NCBI RefSeq assembly: GCF_000582685.1
Contig: NZ_KK073768.1
Coordinates: forward strand, 872,509-936,508
From: [Scytonema hofmanni] UTEX 2349
GTDB lineage: Bacteria > Cyanobacteriota > Cyanobacteriia > Cyanobacteriales > Nostocaceae
Direction: 5' to 3'
Length of the DNA stretch: 64,000 nucleotides
Under the pieces are notes generated by a model. It did no database searches and was not told the origin of the DNA. It worked only from the letters and a program-made list of their open reading frames with translations. Positions within the stretch are counted from its first letter, which is position 1. Each line of letters begins with the position of its first letter. Below, one piece after another: positions 27,739 to 36,961 of the stretch. The position numbers were made by a program, and so were the translations under genes.

Positions 27739-27798
27739 GGGAAGGGGAGCAAGAATCAGGGAAGGGGAGCAAGAATCAGGGAAGGGGAGCAAGAATCA
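27739..27798. repeat. Three tandem copies of a 20-bp unit
   Basis: The unit GGGAAGGGGAGCAAGAATCA is repeated exactly three times. It is an expansion inside a longer CCCCTTCCC/GGGGAGAGG-type dispersed repeat. Confidence 0.9.
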
Positions 27799-27989
27799 AA
27801 GCCTCTCGGACTGTGGGGGAGAGGTTTGAAAAGGGGTTCCTAAGACGGTAGAATATGTGTATTCCTAAAGAACTATTTTTCAGCATATTCGTCTAAAAAT
27901 TAGACATTTTAAGAACAATATCCCCAACATTTTAAAAAAGTCGCGGTTATGAGGTCTTTCCATTCCCCGCTCCCATTTTTATAAGAGAC

Positions 27990-29588
27990 ATGCGGTGTTT
28001 AAAATTTGTTGCTTTATTTTTAAGTCTATCTCTGGCAGCAACACCTTTGGTGGCAGTTGCCCAAAGTCTCGAACAGTTATTTCAACAGGGTAATGCAGCC
28101 CAAGAAGCTGGAAATTACCCCCACGCTGAAAATATCTGGCTCAGGATAATTCAACAATACCCTAACAATGCCAATGCTTACTATAATTTGGGTCTTGCGC
28201 TCTATTACCAGAATAAATTAGACCAAGCGATCGCAGCATACCGCAAAGCCATCCAACTGAACCCCAACAATGCCGCTGCTTACAACAATTTGGGCATTGC
28301 GCTCGGAGAGCAGAAGAAATTAGATGAGGCAATAGTAGCATACCGCAAAGCCATCCAACTCAACCCCAACAATGCCAATGCTTACAACAATTTGGGCACT
28401 GCGCTCGGAGAGCAGAAGAAATTAGACCAAGCGATCGCAGCATTCCGCAAAGCCCTACAACTTAACCCCAACGATGCCATTGTTTACAGCAATTTGGGCA
28501 GTGCGCTCTCTGACCAGAAGAAATTAGAAGAAGCGATCGCAGCATACCGCAAAGCCATCCAACTCAACCCCAGCCTTGCCATTGCTTACAACGGTTTGGG
28601 TAATACGCTCTCTGACCAGAAGAAATTAGACCAAGCGATCACAGCATTCCGCAAAGCCCTACAATTGCCGGAAGATAATTCTGGTATTTCTACAAGCACT
28701 CATACTTTAGCTCACAATAATTTAGGTTGGGCACTTCAACAACAAGGCAAGTTAGAAGAAGCAATCCAGGAATATCAGCAAGCTATTAAACTAGACCCCA
28801 ACTATCTAACTGCCCAAAACAATCTCAAGGAAGTACAGCGACTCTTAGCATTACGAAAAAGCCCTCCCCCACCCAAAGTGGAAGGCGATCAGCAATGGTT
28901 GCCCAGTCCCCAAGACGAACCATTAGTTGGTGTATTACGTTCTGTGGTGCGGGTTATTGCCCAAATCCCCACAGGTAATAGTGTTGGTGCTGGTTGGGTA
29001 GTCAAACGCGAGGGAAATAAAGCCTGGATAGTCACAAACCGTCATGTGGTGACAGATTCTGAAAGAAGCGGACGACAAAGCGAAAAAATCGAGTTGGAAT
29101 TTTTTAGTGATCCACCTAAAGGTAAATTTAAACCTCGTTACTCAGCCAAAATTGTTAATATCACCGATACCAACAACGCCTTAGATTTAGCCTTACTCGA
29201 AGTTACTGGCATCCCCAATGATATCAAACAATTGCCAATTGCTTCTGGTCGAGTTGCCCGTACTACCAAAGTGCAGGTCATTGGTCATCCCATCAATGGT
29301 GCTGACTGGACTGTTGTTTCCGGGGAAGTTAGCAATTTCCTCTCCCAAGACCATAAGTTGCAAATACAAGCAACCCTCGCACAAGGCAATTCGGGTGGAC
29401 CTATAATCGACTTGCAAAAGCAGGTTGTTGTCGGTTTGATGGTGCAAATTAGCGACCCCAGTCAAAATTTTAAGGAACCAGCCAGTACAAATCAACCGCC
29501 AATTTCCGCGACAGGGGGATTTGGTTTTGCTTACAGCATGGATATTGTGGTGGAACAATTGCGTAAATGGGGGATTTCGTTAAATTAA
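27990..29588 (+). CDS. TPR-repeat protein with C-terminal trypsin-like protease domain
   Basis: 532 aa. A signal peptide of about 24 residues (ending AVAQS) is followed by about seven TPR units from residue 30 to 290 (each around YNNLGxALxxQKKLDxAIAAYRKA). A chymotrypsin/S1-fold protease follows, with VTNRHVV (His), NNALDLALLEV (Asp) and LAQGNSGGPIID (Ser). All three catalytic residues are present, so activity is likely. A processed protein would sit in the periplasm or outside the cell. Four TPR units are almost identical at DNA level, which indicates recent repeat homogenisation. The two genes after the downstream IS are on the same strand. Confidence 0.88.
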   Translation: MRCLKFVALFLSLSLAATPLVAVAQSLEQLFQQGNAAQEAGNYPHAENIWLRIIQQYPNNANAYYNLGLALYYQNKLDQAIAAYRKAIQLNPNNAAAYNNLGIALGEQKKLDEAIVAYRKAIQLNPNNANAYNNLGTALGEQKKLDQAIAAFRKALQLNPNDAIVYSNLGSALSDQKKLEEAIAAYRKAIQLNPSLAIAYNGLGNTLSDQKKLDQAITAFRKALQLPEDNSGISTSTHTLAHNNLGWALQQQGKLEEAIQEYQQAIKLDPNYLTAQNNLKEVQRLLALRKSPPPPKVEGDQQWLPSPQDEPLVGVLRSVVRVIAQIPTGNSVGAGWVVKREGNKAWIVTNRHVVTDSERSGRQSEKIELEFFSDPPKGKFKPRYSAKIVNITDTNNALDLALLEVTGIPNDIKQLPIASGRVARTTKVQVIGHPINGADWTVVSGEVSNFLSQDHKLQIQATLAQGNSGGPIIDLQKQVVVGLMVQISDPSQNFKEPASTNQPPISATGGFGFAYSMDIVVEQLRKWGISLN

Positions 29589-29630
29589 TGAAATTAGCTT
29601 GTAGGAATATGGATTTAATAAAATACAAAA

Positions 29631-29696
29631 CCTCACCCCGACAAAGCTGTGCTTTATCTCCCCTCTCCTTAGTAAGGAGAGGGGTTGGGGGTGAGG
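29631..29696. repeat. 66-bp dyad repeat (CCTCACCCC...GGGGTGAGG)
   Basis: Near-identical to 17453-17518. It contains an internal hairpin CTCTCCTTA/TAAGGAGAG. The right half recurs at 31021-31050. Confidence 0.8.
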
Positions 29697-29781
29697 CAAT
29701 ACGGTTCGGTTAGCGTTTTGATTTCTCGAAGATCCCCCCAACCCCCCTTAAAAAGGGGGGCAAAAACCTCTTAAAGTCCCC

Positions 29782-29790
29782 CTTTTTAAG
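29782..29790. repeat. Target-site duplication of ISAs1 element (left)
   Basis: CTTTTTAAG, repeated exactly at 30952-30960 on the other side of the element. Confidence 0.85.
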
Positions 29791-30951
29791 GCAGGGCTGT
29801 TTCATTCCCTAAAAGGTGTAAAATGACAAGCGTCCTGGGGATGAAAACAATGAGTGCAAATCTGATTGAACAACTGCGGGAAGTTAAAGATTTTCGAGTC
29901 AAAGATGGACAAAGACATCAACTGTGGTTGGTATTACTGTTTGTCATTATGGGGACAATGAACGGGTACGTAGGGTATCGTGCATGGGGGGACTTTGTCA
30001 AACGGCATCGTCGTGTATTGATTGAGAAATTTAGAATCGAAAAACATGGTGTTCCATCGTACTCGACTATTCGACGAATACTGATGGGAGTAGATTTTGA
30101 CAATCTTGCTGCAACGTTTAATCAGTGGGCACAAAACTATGTTCATGTGGATACATCAGAGTGGTTTGGAATTGATGGTAAAAGTATCAAAGGAACTGTA
30201 CAAAACTACGAAAGTGAGTATCAAAATTTTGTCAGTATCGTGTCGGTATTTGCGGAAAAAAGAGGGCTTGTCTTAGGTCTGACCAAATTGGAGAACAAGA
30301 AAGGTAGTGAAATTAGCACGGTTCAAAATTTAATTGCGGTATTGGATATCGAGGGTGTTGTTTTCAGCTTAGATGCTCTACATTGCCAAAAAAAACTTGC
30401 AAGTTAATTATTGATGGTGGCAATGACTATGCGATCGCCGTTAAAGCAAATCAAAAAAACTTACATCGCCAAATTCGATATAATACAGATAATTCCAAAC
30501 CAACAAGTAGGTATATCACATCTGAAAAAACTCGAAACAGAGTTACAAAGCGCACTGTAGAAGTTTTTCATGATTTAACTGGTATTAGCCAGGAATGGGC
30601 AGGCTTAAAATCATTAATCAAGGTTGAAAGAATAGGTACTCGTGCTGGCATTGCATACCACCAAGTTGGGTACTACATTAGTAGCCTAGTAAATTCCGCA
30701 GCTGATTTTGCCAAGGGGATTCGCGGGCATTGGGGAATTGAGAATCGTCTTCATTGGGTCAAGGATGTGATTTTTGATGAAGATCATTCAACTATACGTA
30801 TGGGTAACGCCCCTGCGAATTTGTCAGTGATGCGAACGATCGCCCTTAATATTTTGCGCCGAAATGGTTATTCCTCCATCACCTCAGCCCAGAGATTTAC
30901 CTCTAATGATATTGACAAACTCTTATCCTTTGTGGAATGAAACAGCCCTGC
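29791..30951 (+). mobile_element. ISAs1-family insertion sequence, 1161 bp, intact ends
   Basis: Perfect 18-bp terminal inverted repeats: GCAGGGCTGTTTCATTCC at 29791-29808 and its complement at 30934-30951. They are flanked by a 9-bp direct repeat CTTTTTAAG, in keeping with ISAs1 duplications. Removing the element restores a continuous CCCCCTTTTTAAGGGGGATT dispersed repeat, which shows the target. The transposase is split by a frameshift. Confidence 0.92.
29823..30940 (+). pseudogene. ISAs1-family transposase, frameshifted at an A8 run
   Basis: The first frame (29823-30407) encodes MSANLIEQLREVKDFR, YSTIRRILMG and FGIDGKSIKG (first Asp of DDE), then the DALHCQKK region. The second frame (in phase from about 30396 to 30940) continues TCKLIIDGGNDYAIAVKANQKN and ends with HWGIENRLHWVKDVIFDEDHS (Glu) and the C-terminus. 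The break falls at eight A residues (30388-30395). A -1 shift there would give one continuous protein of about 370 aa. It is either an inactivating mutation, a sequencing error in a homopolymer, or a slippery site. Everything else in the element looks intact. Confidence 0.85.
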
Positions 30952-31098
30952 CTTTTTAAGGGGGATTTAGGGGGATCTTCAACGATTTTGGTTTTGTACA
31001 GAGATGTGTGTACACCGTAGCCTTAGTAAGGAGAGGGGTTGGGGGTGAGGTTGATCGCATCGTCAGGGCTTCTTAAAAATATAAAAAACACCAACAAT

Positions 31099-31806
31099 AT
31101 GAAATACACTGCCTTCTTTACCAGCCTTTTTATTGTCAGTCTTAGCACTCTTCCAGCCCAAGCTTGTCAGTCAGGAGACCCCAAATCCACCCTATATATT
31201 CGCCGAGATGACAATCGTTGTGAGGGAATTAAAGCGCGAAATAGCGATAGAGGTTTGCGCTTGATTTCTTTTGCGACTATTGGCATCAAAAGCTATCCCA
31301 ATACTCTCACATTAAAAATTCCCAGTATTGCCAACGCGAAACCAAATGTAAGGGTGCAATCTCTGGGCAAAAACTATATTTTGGATAACATTTCTCTCAC
31401 ATCAAATAATTCTCTATTTATTTTTTCCTGGAATCCTTTTGTTTTAAATAAAGAGGATATTCGCCCAAATAGCCTGCGTGCCTTAGCTGATGTGAATCTG
31501 AATGCCGAAGTGGTGTATGTTCCAGTAATTTTAGAACGACCCTCAGGACAATATCAATTTGTATTTTATACTCCCAGTCGGGCAAAATTTACTACCGTTC
31601 AAATCCGACGTAATGGTAAAGTTATTTACAACAGCCCTCGCAATAATTTCCAGGGTGGGGAAGTGGTTTTTAATTGGGATGGCAGAAAGACTCCTGCTGG
31701 TCGATACGAGCTTTATGTAATTGCTGAACAAGAGCAAATCGGCAGACCACCGGAGAAAATCCCTAAACAAATAGCCTTTGAACACAACCCAAATTGGCTG
31801 AGATAA
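31099..31806 (+). CDS. Secreted protein with FlgD-Ig-like C-terminus, unknown function
   Basis: 235 aa from the ATG at 31099; the longer frame begins inside repeat DNA. A signal peptide of about 22 residues (ending PAQA) precedes CQSGDPKSTLYIRRDDNRCEG. Two cysteines there could pair. The C-terminal 60 residues (TVQIRRNGKVIYNSP, VVFNWDGRKTPAGRYELYV) resemble a FlgD/Ig-like bundle used for protein contacts. The stop is 3 bp before the next start, so the two are almost certainly one operon. Confidence 0.7.
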   Translation: MKYTAFFTSLFIVSLSTLPAQACQSGDPKSTLYIRRDDNRCEGIKARNSDRGLRLISFATIGIKSYPNTLTLKIPSIANAKPNVRVQSLGKNYILDNISLTSNNSLFIFSWNPFVLNKEDIRPNSLRALADVNLNAEVVYVPVILERPSGQYQFVFYTPSRAKFTTVQIRRNGKVIYNSPRNNFQGGEVVFNWDGRKTPAGRYELYVIAEQEQIGRPPEKIPKQIAFEHNPNWLR

Positions 31807-31809
31807 ATC

Positions 31810-33093
31810 ATGGTACGCAGGCAAAGACCACGGCGAAAAATCAATTTTACCAAGCTGAAACAACTGTTAAATAAGTTTAAGAGTTTACCCCAAAATAATC
31901 AATTCCAAAAAATCAAAGACTATTTAACCCAAGAAAGTACATTTATCTTGGGACTGCTTATCCTGCTAATTTGTATTTCCTTGATTGCCACATCATTATT
32001 TTGGCGAGGTATTCACGTCTTTGAAGGTAACTTAACTACGGATCAAATCAGCTTTATTTATGCAGATAAGCAAGATAAGCTATTTATTAACTCGATTCGT
32101 AGAATTAAAAAATTTGAACTACAAAGCCAGCAGACTGTAACTTTGAAAGGTAAATTTAGTAGCAAGTCTGACCCCAAAATAAACCAGCTTCAAAAAATCA
32201 CAGTTAAATTAACCGACGCCAAAAGTAAATTTATTATCGAACCATCCGAACCAAAAAAAGCTAGTGAAATAGTACTAAGTGAGATCCGAATACAACCAAA
32301 TACAGAAATTAATCATCTGAGTTATAATTCCTATGGAGATACTTTATCTTTCTGTTTAGACAAAGGTAATAATCCCGAAAAATTATGTTTGCAAACAGAT
32401 ACACACTCTATAGATGCGGCTAAATCTTCTCAAAGCAAAGCAACAAAACTCGCTAAATTAAATCTCGAAATTGGTAGTCAACCCCTAAAAGTTAATTTAG
32501 AAGGTTACAGTATTGCCGAGTTAGGTAAACCAGAAAATTCCAACCCAATTGAATTTATCTTTACTCCCCAATCATCTGAGTATGAATTCGATTTAACTCC
32601 ACCGACAACACTATATATAAACTTACCAAAAGTAACACCGGAAGTTTTCAGTCAATGGTTCCGAGGAAAGTCAGCTGTAGAAAATGTGAGATTTACCCAA
32701 AGCGATCGCACTGGCAATGTAGAAGATGATTTGGAAATTTCCACCATCCTCGAAGGTAAAGTCCGCATGGCAGAACAGGAGTTGGAATTAAAAGCCAATC
32801 AGTTTTTGATCACAGGTAAGCCAGGAATTGAGTTTTTGGCAAAGATAGGAGTGCGATCGCAACCACCCCAAGGTTTGCAGGTACGCTTCTCAGGAAGAAG
32901 TGAAGGTATAGAAATCGGCTTAGACCCCAATTTTATCGTTGATAGCATTCGTCCCAGCTTCTTAGCCAAATATCTCACAAAAGATGCTATCTCTGCCTTA
33001 ATTTCTTTTTGTGGAGGTGTCGCAGGTGCTTTATTACCCTTGTTGCTGGCTGCAAAATCTGATGAAGATTCAAACAATGCTAATTCATCATAA
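31810..33093 (+). CDS. Membrane-anchored protein of unknown function
   Basis: 427 aa. A basic N-terminus (RRQRPRRKINF) is followed by a transmembrane helix at about 48-66 (FILGLLILLICISLIATSLF). A large, mostly beta and probably periplasmic region of about 310 residues comes next, then a hydrophobic C-terminal segment (about 390-412, AISALISFCGGVAGALLPLLLAA) with a short polar tail. No family was recognised. It is coupled to the preceding secreted protein and followed by a strong terminator. Together they may form an envelope complex; this is inference only. Confidence 0.7.
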   Translation: MVRRQRPRRKINFTKLKQLLNKFKSLPQNNQFQKIKDYLTQESTFILGLLILLICISLIATSLFWRGIHVFEGNLTTDQISFIYADKQDKLFINSIRRIKKFELQSQQTVTLKGKFSSKSDPKINQLQKITVKLTDAKSKFIIEPSEPKKASEIVLSEIRIQPNTEINHLSYNSYGDTLSFCLDKGNNPEKLCLQTDTHSIDAAKSSQSKATKLAKLNLEIGSQPLKVNLEGYSIAELGKPENSNPIEFIFTPQSSEYEFDLTPPTTLYINLPKVTPEVFSQWFRGKSAVENVRFTQSDRTGNVEDDLEISTILEGKVRMAEQELELKANQFLITGKPGIEFLAKIGVRSQPPQGLQVRFSGRSEGIEIGLDPNFIVDSIRPSFLAKYLTKDAISALISFCGGVAGALLPLLLAAKSDEDSNNANSS

Positions 33094-33096
33094 TAA

Positions 33097-33146
33097 AAGA
33101 ACCCCACCCGCTTGCGGGGAGGGTGCCACAGGCGGGTGGGGTTCTT
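33097..33146 (+). terminator. Strong hairpin after the 31.1-33.1 kb operon
   Basis: Perfect 15-bp stem AAGAACCCCACCCGC / GCGGGTGGGGTTCTT, with a 20-nt loop that can pair further. It starts at the stop codon region of the membrane protein gene. The right arm ends in TTCTT, as expected for an intrinsic terminator. Confidence 0.75.
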
Positions 33147-33528
33147 CATGAATTATGGGTGATTGCGCCGACATGATATAATCTGAAAATAGGGTTTCAA
33201 ATTGGCGTTGCTGAATATTAATATGAAATTCCTAATTATTGCTAGAGACGTTCCAATACGGTTCGGTTAAGGGAAATTGTAGGTTGGGTTGAACGAAGTG
33301 AAACCCAAAAAAGCCTTGGAAATGTTGGGTTTCGTTCCTCAACCCAACCTACAAATTTTTGTTTTTTTAGCTTAACCGAACCGTATTGAGAGACGTTCCG
33401 GCGGAACGTCTCTACAAAGGCGGGTTTTAATGTTAGAGAATCATCCGTCAAAATTTAAAATTCATATTTCAAATCAGCAACGCATTCAAATTTAATCTGG
33501 CGAGAGTAATAAGAGAGCATTAACAGTT
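33147..33528. other. Repeat region between terminator and DUF58 gene
   Basis: It contains a TTTCAAATT-type motif (33190-33205), a MITE-like element (33255-33387) inserted in a GAGACGTTCC palindromic repeat, and the remaining palindrome (33390-33415). No gene was recognised. Confidence 0.6.
33255..33387. repeat. MITE-like element with AATACGGTTCGGTTAAG ends
   Basis: Terminal inverted repeats of 17 bp, AATACGGTTCGGTTAAG and its complement. An internal long hairpin is built from TTGTAGGTTGGGTT and AACCCAACCTACAA. It is flanked by GAGACGTTCC at 33245-33254 and 33390-33399, which looks like a duplicated target in another repeat. A second copy is at 50502-50648 and a lone end is near 29698. Confidence 0.8.
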
Positions 33529-34848
33529 TTAAAGTTGATTTCGCGCTTTCAATCGCAAATATTGCTCAACTAATTTATCTGTAATTTGATTAGCTGGTGC
33601 ATCAAGTACTAATACACCTTTTTGCTTCAACTGTGCAAAGGCAACTCGTCGTTGGGCTAATAAATCTAAGGCGACAGCACGGGCATAAGCACATGTAACA
33701 TTTTCTGTAAAGGTGTTTGCCAAATTATCAACTTCCGGGTCGCGCAAGGTGACGCAAAACGGCAGATAGCGCGGTGCAAGTTTGGAGAGTGCGGCGAGAA
33801 GTTCGGCGGAGGCTGTGACATCAACTAAGTCAGTAATCACCACTACAAGCGCCCTGCGGGTTTGTTGTCGCACCACATTGGTGACTGCACCCAAATAATC
33901 AGATTCTAGTAATATCGGTTGAATCGGAGTCAGCCGATCTATGAGATTAGGTAAATGATGTTGTCCGCGTTCTGAGGGAATCCACGTATGTATGTGGCTG
34001 TCAAATACACCAACGCCGACGCGATCGCCTCGATGTAATCCCGCCAAAGCTAAAGACAATGTTGCATTCAAACCCCAATCAAATCGCTGCAAACCTTGCA
34101 CTTTTGCTGTCATCAACCGTCCGCGATCGAGTAAAATTAGTAAGGTCTGCTCTTGTTCTGGTTCCAAAACCCTCACCAATGGCGATGCATTTCCATTGAC
34201 ACCTACGCGACGTGCAGTAGCTTTCCAATCAATAAACCGCAAATCGTCTCCTGTGCGATAGTTTCGCAGTTCAGCAAACTCTGTACCCATACCCGATTGC
34301 CGTTGACGCATGGAACCCGATGATTGTAGCGTCAAGCGAATTGAAAGCTCCCGCAAGCCAATTAAATCAGGATAAACCTTAACTTTTAGACTTTGCGGAA
34401 TCTTCCAATCATCCCACGCTAAACCCCAAAGTCCCAATTGTCGCACCTGGATATCGCCCCAAGAAAACTCTCCTCGCTGCGTTGGTTTAACGGTATAATT
34501 TAATTCTTGGGTTTTATCGCTTTCCACAGCAGCGCTGATTGTTGATGCAGATACGCCAAATCCGGATGGGTAATAATCGCGGATAATAATTACGGCGTTT
34601 GTGTTACTTTTTACCGTCAGCAACACTCGGTTATCGCGTCCTATTGATAGTCGTGGTGGTAAGTCGCGTTTTATTTCTACACGATGACGACGCGATCGCC
34701 TACCATCGACAATCATTAACGCCAAAATTATAATATCAAATAGTAAAGTTATGGCGATACTACTTGATATATTAAGAAACATTGCGATAATTGGAGCGAT
34801 CGCAATACCCGAAACTAATAAAATATAAACTCTTCTTGCAGGAACCAT
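33529..34848 (-). CDS. DUF58 domain protein
   Basis: 439 aa. Two hydrophobic segments lie near the N-terminus (about 8-25 and 30-45). A beta-rich region follows, then the DUF58 signature ELRNYRTGDDLRFIDWKATAR and a von Willebrand A-like part (LLILLDRGRLM, ALVVVITDLVD). DUF58 proteins occur with MoxR ATPases, DUF4129 and DUF4350 proteins, as here. The system is thought to act in membrane-linked protein maturation, but the exact role is unknown. It is the last gene of the minus-strand cluster. Confidence 0.85.
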   Translation of the reverse strand: MVPARRVYILLVSGIAIAPIIAMFLNISSSIAITLLFDIIILALMIVDGRRSRRHRVEIKRDLPPRLSIGRDNRVLLTVKSNTNAVIIIRDYYPSGFGVSASTISAAVESDKTQELNYTVKPTQRGEFSWGDIQVRQLGLWGLAWDDWKIPQSLKVKVYPDLIGLRELSIRLTLQSSGSMRQRQSGMGTEFAELRNYRTGDDLRFIDWKATARRVGVNGNASPLVRVLEPEQEQTLLILLDRGRLMTAKVQGLQRFDWGLNATLSLALAGLHRGDRVGVGVFDSHIHTWIPSERGQHHLPNLIDRLTPIQPILLESDYLGAVTNVVRQQTRRALVVVITDLVDVTASAELLAALSKLAPRYLPFCVTLRDPEVDNLANTFTENVTCAYARAVALDLLAQRRVAFAQLKQKGVLVLDAPANQITDKLVEQYLRLKARNQL

Positions 34849-35140
34849 AAATTTATTAATGATGCAAATTTTCGGCTTGACAGCTTCAAATAAAATCTCA
34901 AATTAACAGTAAATAAGTCAGTATAACAATCCTAAATCATTTTGTGAAAGATAATATCCCCAGTTTTATAAGACTTACGCACGGACTACGTATTTCTGTC
35001 CCTATCGACGTCAGGAAGCAATCTCAAAGTCTTGTTTTCTCGCGATTGAGTGCGTAAGTCCTATTTAGATCCCCGACTTCTTAAAGAAGTCGGGGATCTA
35101 AGATATAAAGTAAATTTTTATGACGAAAAGCGACAGTCAT

Positions 35141-35869
35141 TTATCCGAGATTCATGCCATCAGTTTCCGACACTAATATTTTACCTTCGCCGCTATAAAT
35201 CCAAACAAAACCTTCTCCACCTCCTTTACCAAAATGACCTAATTTTCGGTAATCTTCTTCAATTCCGTTTGTAAATCCTTTAACCATGTCATAATCAGCA
35301 ATTAAAGTTTCACCTTTCTTGAGTTCAATAATTTTAGTTGGTGCAATTGTACCGAGAATAACTTTAGCTTCTTGCCCTGATAAAGCTTTAATAGCAATTC
35401 TCCATCTACCATCACTAGAACCAGACATTTGGCGAAATTTTAATCGTTTTGTACCGATAACTACATTGTCAGAACAAAATTGAAATATACCATCATCAAA
35501 TTCCCATTGTTCTTGTTCTGACAAATCAATAGATGTGTAATGTAAAAAAGATCCTTTTTGTTGAGGTTCAAGGTACACCCTACCAGTACCTTTATAAACA
35601 GGAGCGTTGTAATCAATTTCTGTTGTCAAAGATATCCATATATCTTTGAGACGATTATCAGTTTTATAAATACCATAATTTAATTTTCCCACACACCTGT
35701 GCAACGAACCTTTTTGAATTACGACACCAGAATTTTCTAGTTGAATTTCCACTTGCTGAACAAATGGAATATTTTTGGTGGGATGATAATATTTGTTACT
35801 TTCTTTATTGATGTTGTTTTGGAGATACCATAAATCAGTTGGTTCCAGAGTTTTTACTTCGTGTCGCAT
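35141..35869 (-). CDS. AIM24 family protein
   Basis: 242 aa, no signal or membrane helix. The pattern of beta-rich AIM24/TerB-like folds is seen: VEIQLENSGVVIQKGSL, GTGRVYLEPQQKGSFLHYTSI, LKKGETLIADYDMVKGFT and a glycine-rich GHFGKGGGEGFVWIYSGEG. Function in bacteria is unknown. It lies between moxR and the DUF58 gene, an unusual interruption of that cluster, with about 145 and 290 bp spacers that argue for its own promoter. Confidence 0.6.
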   Translation of the reverse strand: MRHEVKTLEPTDLWYLQNNINKESNKYYHPTKNIPFVQQVEIQLENSGVVIQKGSLHRCVGKLNYGIYKTDNRLKDIWISLTTEIDYNAPVYKGTGRVYLEPQQKGSFLHYTSIDLSEQEQWEFDDGIFQFCSDNVVIGTKRLKFRQMSGSSDGRWRIAIKALSGQEAKVILGTIAPTKIIELKKGETLIADYDMVKGFTNGIEEDYRKLGHFGKGGGEGFVWIYSGEGKILVSETDGMNLG

Positions 35870-36013
35870 AAATTTGTTCTCATGTACTGAAATTAATTGA
35901 GTATAAATTATAAAATATCAAGTGACAACATCTTAATTTAAAGCGTTATTGAATTAAGTCGTGAAATCCCTAATTTATCGTAGAGACGTTCCGACGGAAC
36001 ATCTCTACTTTTT

Positions 36014-36961
36014 TCACCTTGGTACTGATACTTTATTGATTATTGAGGCGATCGCAGCATCAATTTGCAAACCATCCAACATTGCTTCTGGTTTCAAAAT
36101 GAGACGATGACGCAGCAAAGGTGCTGCAACTGCTTTAACATCATCTGGGGTAACAAAATCTCTTCCACTTAACCACGCACTCGCTTGAGATGTCTGCAAC
36201 CATGCGCCGGTAGCGCGAGGAGACGCACCCAAAGCTAAATCGGGATGTTGACGCGATGCTTTCACCAACGCTAAAAGATAATCAACGATCGCTTCCGATA
36301 CTTTAACTTCTTTTACCGCTTGTCGCGCCTCTAATATTTCGCCTACTGTTGCGACTGTTTTCAAACGTGCAATATCTAAGCGTCGCGCTGCAAAACCGGC
36401 TTGACGATTTAGTAACATTTGCTTTTCTGCCGCTTGATCTGGATAATCTACCACCAACTTAAACAAAAACCTGTCTAATTGCGCTTCTGGCAAAGGATAA
36501 GTTCCCTCAAATTCTAGGGGATTTTGGGTTGCTATTACCCAAAATAAATCTGGCAAAGGCAAACTTTCACCATCTAGCGTTACCTGCATTTCTTCCATTG
36601 CTTCGAGTAACGCTGCTTGTGTTTTCGGGGGAGTGCGATTAATTTCGTCGGCTAATAGCACCTCTGTAAATACTGGTCCCTTTTTGAGGGTAAAATTGCG
36701 ACTGTTCAAGTCAAAAATATTCATACCAGTAATATCTGAAGGTAAGACATCGGGAGTTAGTTGAATTCGGCGAAAGTCGGCTTCAATCAATTGTGCCAAC
36801 ACTTTCACCAAAAGTGTTTTCCCAGTTCCGGGTACTCCTTCTAAAATAATGTGTCCACCTGCTAGCAATGCTATTAATATCTGCTGTATTAGGGTAGATT
36901 GTCCGACAATTATACGATTTAATCCTTGATCGAGGCGAGTTAAGACAGGATGGTTACTCAT
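36014..36961 (-). CDS. MoxR-family AAA+ ATPase
   Basis: 315 aa. Walker A GVPGTGKT (42-49), Walker B region VLLADEIN (101-108), sensor 1 WVIATQNP and the C-terminal lid with SPRATGAWLQTSQA. MoxR proteins act as chaperones for assembly of vWA/DUF58-type partners. The partner genes DUF58, DUF4350 and DUF4129 lie on the same strand nearby. Complete and typical in length. Confidence 0.92.
   Translation of the reverse strand: MSNHPVLTRLDQGLNRIIVGQSTLIQQILIALLAGGHIILEGVPGTGKTLLVKVLAQLIEADFRRIQLTPDVLPSDITGMNIFDLNSRNFTLKKGPVFTEVLLADEINRTPPKTQAALLEAMEEMQVTLDGESLPLPDLFWVIATQNPLEFEGTYPLPEAQLDRFLFKLVVDYPDQAAEKQMLLNRQAGFAARRLDIARLKTVATVGEILEARQAVKEVKVSEAIVDYLLALVKASRQHPDLALGASPRATGAWLQTSQASAWLSGRDFVTPDDVKAVAAPLLRHRLILKPEAMLDGLQIDAAIASIINKVSVPR

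Larger units (their letters stand above)
27619..27989. other. Intergenic repeats upstream of the TPR-trypsin gene
   Basis: It contains the two-hairpin repeat (27651-27700) and a 20-bp unit repeated three times in tandem (27739-27798). A dyad-rich GGGGGAGAGG tail follows. The last 100 bp before 27990 probably hold the promoter. Confidence 0.6.
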
